Of a DNA stretch of 64,000 bases, positions 57,799 through 64,000 are shown in pieces; position 1 is the first letter of the stretch; every line of letters begins with the position of its first letter. The DNA comes from Limiplasma sp048370855 (GTDB taxonomy: Bacteria > Bacillota > Clostridia > Christensenellales > Aristaeellaceae): positions 1 through 64,000 of the forward strand of contig DBGEOK010000044.1 of the NCBI GenBank assembly GCA_048370855.1, read 5' to 3'. The notes under the pieces were generated by a model that worked only from the letters and a program-made list of their open reading frames with translations, was not told the DNA's origin and did no database searches. The position numbers and the translations under genes were made by a program.

Positions 57799-58512
57799 CT
57801 ACGCTTCCGCGAGCGCGGCGGTCAGCTTATCCGGAAAGTTGACGGTCATGCCGTCGCCTTTCAGCTTCAACGCGCGCAGCATATGCGCTTCATCCTTGAC
57901 GCCCCAGAAGCGCACGGAGAAGCCCCGCCGGCGCGCCAGCGCCATAGAATCCTCGTCCACCAGGTCCACGCGCGGGCAGATTTGCTCCACCCGCAGGCCT
58001 TCCAACCGCTCCAGCAGCTCCGGGGTGATCTTCATGGTAAGGAACCCCATGCGTATCTTTTCGTCCAGCTTTCTCATGGCGACGACGCTATCCCAGAGGA
58101 AGGAGGTCAGGGTTACGCTTTCCCGGCACTCATGGGCGTTGACGCATGCCAGCGTTTGGGCCTCCACGCCCAACTGCTTAATCTCCAGTGCAAGCTGGAT
58201 GCTTTTCTTCCCGAAGTGATTAAGGAAGGTATCCAGCGTCACAATCCGCTCTCCCGCAAAGCGCCGCCCTTTAAATATGCCAAAATCCATTTTGAGAAGC
58301 TGGGAGTACGTGCATTCCGGCACGCCCTCCTTGCATCCGGCCACGCGCTCCAGGGTATCGTCGTGATGCAATACGAGCACCCCGTCCTTTGTACGCTGAA
58401 TATCCGTTTCGATTCCATCCGCGCGCATCTCCAAACCCGCGTAGAACGACCACAGGGTATTTTCTGGATAGTATTCGCTTGCCCCGCGATGCGCGTAATT
58501 TACCACCGGCAT
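57799..58512 (-). CDS. ugpQ: Glycerophosphodiester phosphodiesterase
   Basis: A 237-residue TIM-barrel enzyme: AHRGASEYYPENTLWSF (catalytic His-Arg and Glu), GIETDIQRTKDGVLVLHHDDTLER (in part, metal-binding Glu-Asp and second catalytic His), LALEIK. It hydrolyses glycerophosphodiesters to glycerol-3-phosphate and alcohol in the cytoplasm. It ends the ugp-like operon, 64 bases after the binding-protein gene, which supports a phosphodiester or glycerol-phosphate substrate for the transporter. Confidence 0.93.
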   Translation of the reverse strand: MPVVNYAHRGASEYYPENTLWSFYAGLEMRADGIETDIQRTKDGVLVLHHDDTLERVAGCKEGVPECTYSQLLKMDFGIFKGRRFAGERIVTLDTFLNHFGKKSIQLALEIKQLGVEAQTLACVNAHECRESVTLTSFLWDSVVAMRKLDEKIRMGFLTMKITPELLERLEGLRVEQICPRVDLVDEDSMALARRRGFSVRFWGVKDEAHMLRALKLKGDGMTVNFPDKLTAALAEA

Positions 58513-58576
58513 ATGCTTTGCTCCTTTGAGGCCGGAAAACCCGCCCGCCGAATGGGCGGCAGGCGGGAATCCGGTT

Positions 58577-59815
58577 TTAGTACAGCATCATAAATTCGTC
58601 TATTTCGGCCTGCATTTCGGCAAGCGCGGCGTCGATATCCATATCGGGATTCGCCTCGAGCTCCGAAAGCAGCGCCATGGTCTCGTTCCAGATGGTGGAA
58701 TCCGCGGGATGAACATTCTGGCCCTGGATGTATTCCACCTGATCCAGCACAACCTTCCAGATGGGGTCCTCCATCCGGGTCTGGATCATTTCGCTGGCAA
58801 ACTGGGAATGGGTGAAGGGCATGTAGCCGCGCTCCAGCGTACTCTGGCTGATCGCCTCGGGCGAAATCATATACTTGATGAACTTGGCGGCGGCCTCCTG
58901 GTGCGCGTCGTCAGAGGCGAAGATGGCCAGGCCGTTGCCGCCCACACAGACGTTGAGCTCCTTTTCGGCGGGGAAGAAGGCCATATTATACGTGAAGCTG
59001 TCGCCCACGGCCTCCTGAATGGTGCTCTTGGACGCGCAGGAGGTGAAGTAAAACAGCACGGCGCCGTTGGTAAAATCCGTCTGGGCGGTAGCGTGCTGGT
59101 TTGCGGGCATCACGCCGTCCTTGACCATTCCGGCGATCAGGGAGAACGCCTGTGCCATTTCAGGAGTATGGACGTTGACGTTGCCGTCCGCGTCGATGAT
59201 GGAGCCGCCGAGGCCCCATACCAGCGGCTGGACGTACCAGGGAGTATCGGCGGCCATGTTGAAGCCGTAGATATCGGTCGCGCCGTCGCCGTCCGTGTCC
59301 TTGACCGCCTTGCGGGCCGCCTCGATCATGCCGGTGAAGGTGGAGGGCACCTCCAGGCCCAGCTCGTTGAGCAGGGTTTCATTGTAATACATCATGGGCA
59401 TGCTGCTCTGGAAGGGTACCGCCAGGCGGATGCCCTGGTAGGTATAGCGCGTCCAGTAGCCGTCGATTACGTCGGCCTGCTCCTCCTCGGTCATGTAGTT
59501 TTGAATGGGAATCAGCTTGCCCGCGTCATAGAACTGCGGAATGCCGTGCCGCTGGCCCACAATGCCCACATGGGGCAGGTTGCCCGCGGCGATGGCGGCG
59601 TTGTACTTGGCCACCAGGTCGTCATAGTTGCCGCCGACCTGAACCTGATTGATTTTAATGCCGGGGTTCGCGGCTTCAAAGGCCGCGATCTCGGAAGAAA
59701 AATCATCGGTGGTGCGCACCCAGAAATCCAGCGTGAGGGTCTGCTCTGCAAGGGCGACGCCGCATAGGGACGTCAGCATGCAAAGGGCAAGCGCGAGTGA
59801 CAGAAGCTTTTTCAT
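58577..59815 (-). CDS. ABC sugar/glycerol-phosphate binding protein (UgpB-like)
   Basis: A 412-residue family 1 solute-binding protein from ATG 59815 behind AAAGGAGG. The signal peptide MKKLLSLALALCMLTSLCG runs to an ALA-EQ cleavage site; no proper lipobox is present (the Cys is preceded by Leu), unusual for a Gram-positive binding protein. The mature part has TLDFWVRTTDDF, AAFEAANPGIKINQVQVGG, LGGSIIDADGN and a late KFIKYMISPEA. The UgpB assignment rests on the adjacent ugpQ. Confidence 0.85.
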   Translation of the reverse strand: MKKLLSLALALCMLTSLCGVALAEQTLTLDFWVRTTDDFSSEIAAFEAANPGIKINQVQVGGNYDDLVAKYNAAIAAGNLPHVGIVGQRHGIPQFYDAGKLIPIQNYMTEEEQADVIDGYWTRYTYQGIRLAVPFQSSMPMMYYNETLLNELGLEVPSTFTGMIEAARKAVKDTDGDGATDIYGFNMAADTPWYVQPLVWGLGGSIIDADGNVNVHTPEMAQAFSLIAGMVKDGVMPANQHATAQTDFTNGAVLFYFTSCASKSTIQEAVGDSFTYNMAFFPAEKELNVCVGGNGLAIFASDDAHQEAAAKFIKYMISPEAISQSTLERGYMPFTHSQFASEMIQTRMEDPIWKVVLDQVEYIQGQNVHPADSTIWNETMALLSELEANPDMDIDAALAEMQAEIDEFMMLY

Positions 59816-59869
59816 GGTATAGAAACCTCCTTTATGATTCCTCAGGCGCAACGCGCCAAAGAGTCCCGG

Positions 59870-60700
59870 TTATTTCAGGCCGACCTTTGTAATGCCCTGG
59901 ACGAAGTATTTTTGCAGCGCCACAAACAGCACGATCGTCGGCACGGTGACAAGCGTGGACATGGCCATCAGCCGGTTCCATTCCACGCCCTGGTCCAGCA
60001 TCATCATGGCGCGCAACCCCGTTTGCACGGTGCGCAGCTCCATGCTGTTGGTGATGATAAGAGGCCACAGGTAGCTGTTCCAACTGCCGATGAAGCCGAT
60101 GATGGCGATGGTCGCCATGGCGCTCTTGCCCAGCGGGAGAACGATGCTCACGAAGGATTGCACCTCGCTCGCCCCGTCGATTTTCGCGGCCTCCAGCAGC
60201 GCGTCGGGGATGGTCATATAGAATTGCCGGAGCAAAAATACGCCGAATACGCTGACGACGGAGGTACAGATGACCGAGAAAAACGTGTCCATCAGCCCCA
60301 CGGCGGAAATGGTGAGATAGTTGGAAACAATGGTCGCCTCCTGCGGGATCATCATCGAGCACAGGAAGAGCATGAACAGCGGCTTGCTGAGCCGGAATTT
60401 CAGCTTGGCGAAGGCATAGGCGGCCATGGAGCTGGTAATGAGCTGCCCCGCCACCGAGGCGAGGGCCATGAGCAGACTGTTGAGGAAGTAAATGTCGAAC
60501 CGCGCGCTGTTCCATGCCAGCACATAGTTTTCCGGATGCCAGACCGTGGGCCAGAATACGTTTTTGCTGAGCACTTCAGAAGCGGATTTGAACGAGCACA
60601 GCACCATCCAGAAAAACGGGAACACCACCACCAGCGAAATGACCGCGAGCAGAAGGATGCGAAGGCATTCCCAAAGCCTGAACCGCTTTCCAAATTTCAT
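59870..60700 (-). CDS. ABC permease (UgpE-like)
   Basis: A 276-residue inner-membrane permease with six predicted helices and the EAA loop EAAKIDGASEVQSFVSIVLPL (in part, about 183-203) that docks the ATPase. It is of the MalG/UgpE type. It follows the partner permease by 14 bases; ATG 60700 is behind AGGAGG. Confidence 0.92.
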   Translation of the reverse strand: MKFGKRFRLWECLRILLLAVISLVVVFPFFWMVLCSFKSASEVLSKNVFWPTVWHPENYVLAWNSARFDIYFLNSLLMALASVAGQLITSSMAAYAFAKLKFRLSKPLFMLFLCSMMIPQEATIVSNYLTISAVGLMDTFFSVICTSVVSVFGVFLLRQFYMTIPDALLEAAKIDGASEVQSFVSIVLPLGKSAMATIAIIGFIGSWNSYLWPLIITNSMELRTVQTGLRAMMMLDQGVEWNRLMAMSTLVTVPTIVLFVALQKYFVQGITKVGLK

Positions 60701-60714
60701 ATTGCCTTGCCTCC

Positions 60715-61602
60715 TCAGGAATCGTACGTGACAAAGCGTTCAAACGCCATCTGAATCAGGTTGATAACAAGGATGAGCACAAACAGAAGCACGGCGATAG
60801 CGCTCGCGTAACCTAGCTGATAACGCCTGAAGGCGTATTCGTATAGCATGACAACCAGGTTCTGCGTGGCCTTGGCGGGGCCGCCGTCCGTCATGACGTT
60901 GATGGTGGTGAACATCTTCAGCACTTCAATGGAGTTGAGGATCAGCAGCATGAACGTTGTGGGGGAAACCAGCGGAACCGTGATGTGGCATACCGTCTGC
61001 CAGGTGTTGGCCCCGTCGATTTTGGCAGCCTCCAGCACATCCTCGGAGATGTTTTGAATGCCGCCAAGGTACACGACGGTGCTGTACCCAAGCATGCGCC
61101 AAATGGTGATGAGCGCAAGCGAGGGAAGGGCGGTGGAGGTTTCGTTGATCCATCGCACCGGCGGAATGCCAAAGAGCGCCAGCGCGCTGTTGAGCAGGCC
61201 GTACTGCGGGTTGTAAATGAACAGCCATACCACGGAGATCGCCACCATGCTGGATACCCGCGGGGTAAACAGCAGCGTGCGAAACACCACGTTGTGTACG
61301 GTGGAGCGCTTGAGCATCAGCGCCAGCGCAAAGCCCAGCACAAGCGTGACCGGCAGCACAATGACGGCGTATTGCACCGTGCGCCAAATGGTTTCGTATA
61401 CCTCGGCGTTTCCAAACAGCTTTTGATAGTTGTACAAGCCGATATACTTTCTTCGGCCGGTCAGGTTCCAGTTATAAAAGCTGGTAACGATGCCGTTTAC
61501 CATTGGATACAGCGTGAACAGAATCAGAAACACCAAGGCGGGAAGGGTCCACGCTACCCCCCGAACCTCCTTGGCAACCTGCCGCTTCGTGATTGCTTTC
61601 AT
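60715..61602 (-). CDS. ABC permease (UgpA-like)
   Basis: A 295-residue permease of the MalF/UgpA type with six helices, TLPALVFLILFTLYPMVNGI at the start, and the EAA loop EAAKIDGANTWQTVCHITVPL (in part). It is the first gene of the operon (AAGGAGG, five bases, ATG 61602). No ATPase gene is present, so a shared MsmX/UgpC-type ATPase from elsewhere is needed. Confidence 0.92.
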   Translation of the reverse strand: MKAITKRQVAKEVRGVAWTLPALVFLILFTLYPMVNGIVTSFYNWNLTGRRKYIGLYNYQKLFGNAEVYETIWRTVQYAVIVLPVTLVLGFALALMLKRSTVHNVVFRTLLFTPRVSSMVAISVVWLFIYNPQYGLLNSALALFGIPPVRWINETSTALPSLALITIWRMLGYSTVVYLGGIQNISEDVLEAAKIDGANTWQTVCHITVPLVSPTTFMLLILNSIEVLKMFTTINVMTDGGPAKATQNLVVMLYEYAFRRYQLGYASAIAVLLFVLILVINLIQMAFERFVTYDS

Positions 61603-61768
61603 AGACGCCTCCTTGAAGGATTATCCAAAATAATTATAATATTCCTGATCCAATCATAAACGATTATCTTCCTCGCCTTTATTCTGCCATGCCTATTGCG
61701 CAAAGTCAAATATGAAGGTAGAATAGATCCATAAGTTTTGCTTATAGGCAAAGGGGGAAGCACGCGTT
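61603..61768. promoter_or_regulatory. Divergent ugp/lysR control region
   Basis: On plus, TTGCGC (61696-61701) and TAGAAT (61719-61724), 17 bases apart, serve lysR. On minus, TATAAT (61633-61638) with a weak -35 serves the ABC operon. ATAAG-TTTTG-CTTAT (61731-61745) has the T-N11-A form of a LysR box and lies just past the lysR -10, suggesting autorepression. Confidence 0.7.
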
Positions 61769-62680
61769 ATGGATTTCAAGGCGTTGGAATATATCTGCGC
61801 GATCAGCGAGGCAAAAACCATTTCTCAAGCCGCCAAAAACCTCTTTATCAGCCAGCCGGCGCTGAGCCAATCCCTGATGAAAATTGAGCAAAGCCTTGGT
61901 ACGCAGGTCTTTGAACGCGCGGGAAACGCCATGTCGCTCACCTCGGCGGGGGAAATCCTGGTTCGGGAGGGGCGCGCGCTTCTGATGGCCCGCGAGGAAA
62001 TGCTGGGGCGCGTCGCCAGCCTTTCCGGCGGCCACCCCGAGACGCTTCGCTTCGGCGTTTCTCCGTTTTACAGCAAGTACTACCTTCCGCTGCTGCTGCC
62101 GTATTACCGCGCCAACTATCCTCACATCCGGCTGGACATTGTGGAAATGAACTCCACAGAGCTGGAACAGATGGTGCTGGACGGCGGACTCGACCTGTGC
62201 TTCATTCCCGCCGAGCCGATGCGCGAGGGATTGAATTACCAGCCCATCTATATGGAGGAGATCATGATTGCCGTGCCGCCCGCGCACCCCGTCAACGCGC
62301 GCTCGGTCCCCTCCCCGAACGGGCCTTATCTGGATATGGAGCTGCTGCGAAACGAGCCGTTTGTGGAGCTTGTTCCCTCCCTGAAGTTTTCCAAGATGAG
62401 CCAGCGCATCCTCCGTCATTTTTCCATCACGCCCAACGTGATCTACCAATCCATTAGCTGGGATACCGTATGCATGCTGGTGGCAAACAACATAGGGGTC
62501 GGCTTCCTGCCGGAGGTGTTGATCCACAAGCACCTGCGGGAGCCCTGCTTCTACCATATATCCGGCATCGATTCCACGCGATCCTATTCCGCGGTGCATG
62601 CCCGCGGCAAACGCTTGTCCCATTCGGCGCTGAATCTGATCAGCGTGTTTCAAAAGCTTCTGGAAAAAGCCGAAGGATAA
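61769..62680 (+). CDS. LysR-family regulator of the ugp-like operon
   Basis: A 303-residue LysR protein: winged HTH at 1-60 (MDFKALEYICAISEAKTISQ, AAKNLFISQPALSQSLMKIE in parts), then a periplasmic-binding-like effector domain (LRFGVSPFYSKYYLPLLLPYY, GVGFLPEVLI). It is divergent to the ABC operon and so probably activates it in response to its substrate. Ribosome site AAGGGGGAAG. Confidence 0.9.
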   Translation: MDFKALEYICAISEAKTISQAAKNLFISQPALSQSLMKIEQSLGTQVFERAGNAMSLTSAGEILVREGRALLMAREEMLGRVASLSGGHPETLRFGVSPFYSKYYLPLLLPYYRANYPHIRLDIVEMNSTELEQMVLDGGLDLCFIPAEPMREGLNYQPIYMEEIMIAVPPAHPVNARSVPSPNGPYLDMELLRNEPFVELVPSLKFSKMSQRILRHFSITPNVIYQSISWDTVCMLVANNIGVGFLPEVLIHKHLREPCFYHISGIDSTRSYSAVHARGKRLSHSALNLISVFQKLLEKAEG

Positions 62681-62745
62681 GCCCGCGCGGTCAAGCGCGC
62701 CGCCGATATCCGAAGCGATGAGCGCGCTCAGGCGCACGGACGGCA

Positions 62746-62784
62746 AAAGGCCCGGAACGGCGCAACGCGCGTTACCGGGCCTTT
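62746..62784 (+). terminator. Terminator after lysR
   Basis: AAAAGGCCCGG pairs with CCGGGCCTTT around an inner GGCGCAACGCGC region, 66 bases past the lysR stop. From 62785 to 62988 no gene is seen. Confidence 0.75.
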
Positions 62785-62988
62785 AGACTATAAAAATAAA
62801 TAATGGAAGAAAAGCCGCGCTTTTTGCGCCCTTTGCGCGCCTGCCGCGCCGGCATAAAAGCGGTTCGGCACAGGCGATTGGGGCGCGAAAGCCCGGGAGG
62901 GGAACGGAGGCGGGCATCACGGCCCTGGAACGCTGTGCGAACCTATCCGCAAGGCCCTTTCACCGCCGCCGTTAGCCTAAGCCTGCTT

Positions 62989-63543
62989 TCAGGCGTTATC
63001 GCCTTCGCCCTCGTCCTCCCACTCAGCTTCGGACGTTTCGCCGCCGCCGGCGGCCGCGTCCTGCTCAGCGGGAGCGAAAGGCGCTCCGGCCTCGCCGGCT
63101 TCCTCATTCTCAGCCTCCGATTCGTCGGAATGCGCGGCTTCCATGGACGCGGATTCGGGGATTTGCGCGGGCGCCTCTCCATCCGCCTCGTCCTCTCCGG
63201 CAGCCTGAGCCGCCGGCGCGCTTTCCTCCCCGTTGTCTGCCCCGTCCTCGCGCTCCTGGCCTTCAATCCTGGCATAGCGCTGGGCGCGCAGCACGCTTAG
63301 GCGTTCGTCCAGCTCGCTCAGCTCCGCCATCATCCCCCCGAGCGGGTCGGGAAGCTCCACGCCCTTTTGCCACAAATCAAACGCCCTCATGGGGAACTCG
63401 CTTAAAATTTCCCGGCGGCGTGTTTCCAGGTTGATCTCGGCCACCTTTTGATGGGCTGTGCTGGCCATGTTGGACGCGCCCTTGCCAACGGCCTCCATGC
63501 CCTTGAGCCACGCAAGCTTCACCCGATTGCCCAATCCCGCCAT
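62989..63543 (-). CDS. Hypothetical protein with acidic disordered tail
   Basis: A 184-residue protein. Residues 1-90 are helical (NRVKLAWLKGMEAVGKGASN, RRREILSEFPMRAFDLWQKG in parts, LSELDERLSVLRAQRYARIEG). The rest is Glu/Ala/Gly-rich and probably unstructured. No membrane segment or known domain. The family is not recognised. It lies 22 bases after the partial gene at the right edge, likely one operon. Confidence 0.65.
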   Translation of the reverse strand: MAGLGNRVKLAWLKGMEAVGKGASNMASTAHQKVAEINLETRRREILSEFPMRAFDLWQKGVELPDPLGGMMAELSELDERLSVLRAQRYARIEGQEREDGADNGEESAPAAQAAGEDEADGEAPAQIPESASMEAAHSDESEAENEEAGEAGAPFAPAEQDAAAGGGETSEAEWEDEGEGDNA

Positions 63544-63565
63544 TTTTCAACATCCTTTCCTGAAA

Positions 63566-64000
63566 TCAATACTTGTAAAGGTCGTCCCTGAGGCGATAGA
63601 GCGTCGCCCCCCGCTTTTTGCGGTTAAAAACCTCCACCCACCAGTCCACGTCCGCGTCGGCGTCAAATTGCATGTAGCCCCAACGGACGCCGTTGATGCG
63701 CGTGCCCCGCATGTTGCTGTCCGTCCATCGGATCATCTGGGTAGCGGGGTCGTAATCCTCGATGATATACATGCTGTGGGGGCCGTTGCCGCCGCCGTAA
63801 TACCCGACGATCTGGAAAAAATCTCCCTTGCGGATCTGGGTAAGCAGATCCCGCGCCAGCGCCGCGTTCTCCTCCTGACTAAGCTCCTGGTTATACTTAA
63901 ACTGCGCCGCGATTTCAAAGGGGCTGCCGTCCGCGGCGGTTTCAGGACGCCATTCGATACCGTAATCATATGGAGCGCAGGCGGCCTTGCTGTTGTTCTT
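63566..64000 (-). CDS. C-terminal part of an unidentified protein, possibly a CHAP/NlpC-like hydrolase (cut by right edge)
   Basis: The frame is open from base 64000 to the TAA at 63566, giving 144 residues. It reads SQEENAALARDLLTQIRKGDFFQIVGYYGGG, then GPHSMYIIEDYD, MIRWTDSNMRG and WWVEVFNRKKRGATLYRLRDDLY (in parts). GDFFQI followed by a histidine in HSMYI is the arrangement of cysteine wall hydrolases after their catalytic Cys, which would be outside the window. The assignment is tentative. Confidence 0.55.
   Translation of the reverse strand, partial: KNNSKAACAPYDYGIEWRPETAADGSPFEIAAQFKYNQELSQEENAALARDLLTQIRKGDFFQIVGYYGGGNGPHSMYIIEDYDPATQMIRWTDSNMRGTRINGVRWGYMQFDADADVDWWVEVFNRKKRGATLYRLRDDLYKY

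Noticed and set aside
1..64000. CRISPR array, insertion sequence, rRNA, or diversity-generating retroelement
   Set aside because: No regularly spaced repeat-spacer array, transposase, rRNA or reverse-transcriptase signature was seen. The tandem repeats found are protein-coding or short promoter sites.

Overview
The window looks like a chromosomal segment of a GC-rich anaerobic Bacillota (Clostridia), by eye near 60% GC. The evidence is strong AGGAGG-type ribosome sites, an isoleucine T-box leader ahead of ileS, Feo iron uptake with a Cys-rich helper, and a Gram-positive type siphoprophage. The SPase I type signal peptide of the sugar-binding protein recalls Christensenellales-like gut bacteria, but that placement is inference.

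Layout: (1) 1-2110 is a decayed accessory strip: an AraC-type regulator cut by the edge, a frameshifted serine-recombinase remnant, a 47-codon orphan ORF, and an HNH plus double PD-(D/E)XK nuclease broken by one extra G. (2) 2114-40663 is a 38.5-kb prophage flanked by 45-bp direct repeats (attL 2114-2158, attR 40619-40663) that copy the 3' end of a tRNA-Pro gene. Reading leftward from the lysogeny end it holds integrase, a secreted protein coupled to the CI-like repressor (these on +), then on the minus strand early regulators, primase-helicase, SSB, a late activator with five 10-bp repeats at the late promoter, HNH/TerS/TerL, portal, ClpP-type protease, HK97 capsid, connectors, tail tube, tail chaperones with a probable -1 frameshift, a 1538-residue tape measure, Dit, Tal, BppU-like and fibre proteins, lysin, a DNA methyltransferase, XhlA-like protein and holin. 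(3) 40619-64000 is host chromosome: tRNA-Pro(CGG), tRNA-Thr(CGT), nagB, a Nudix gene, tgt, an RluD-type pseudouridine synthase, an RlmI-like methyltransferase, ileS with its T-box, a polytopic membrane protein, a PAS-GAF-GGDEF-EAL protein, feoA-feoA-feoB plus a small Cys-rich protein, a Ugp-like ABC operon with a glycerophosphodiesterase and divergent LysR regulator, and two unassigned genes at the right end.

The most unusual content is in two accessory islands inside the late operon (12.3-14.9 kb between dit and the tape measure; 26.0-27.4 kb between portal and terL). They carry four small ribbon-helix-helix (CopG/Arc-like) genes. Each has the same TTGACT-17-TATAAT-like promoter, but a different palindromic operator straddles the -10. 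Facing the end of each gene on the opposite strand is a conserved unit with its own promoter and a hairpin-T-tract terminator, predicted to make a roughly 70-nt RNA. A fifth unit leads into an orphan, C-terminally shortened hicB. This looks like a family of repressor/small-RNA cassettes with mutually distinct operators, carried as prophage cargo. No function is demonstrated by the sequence.
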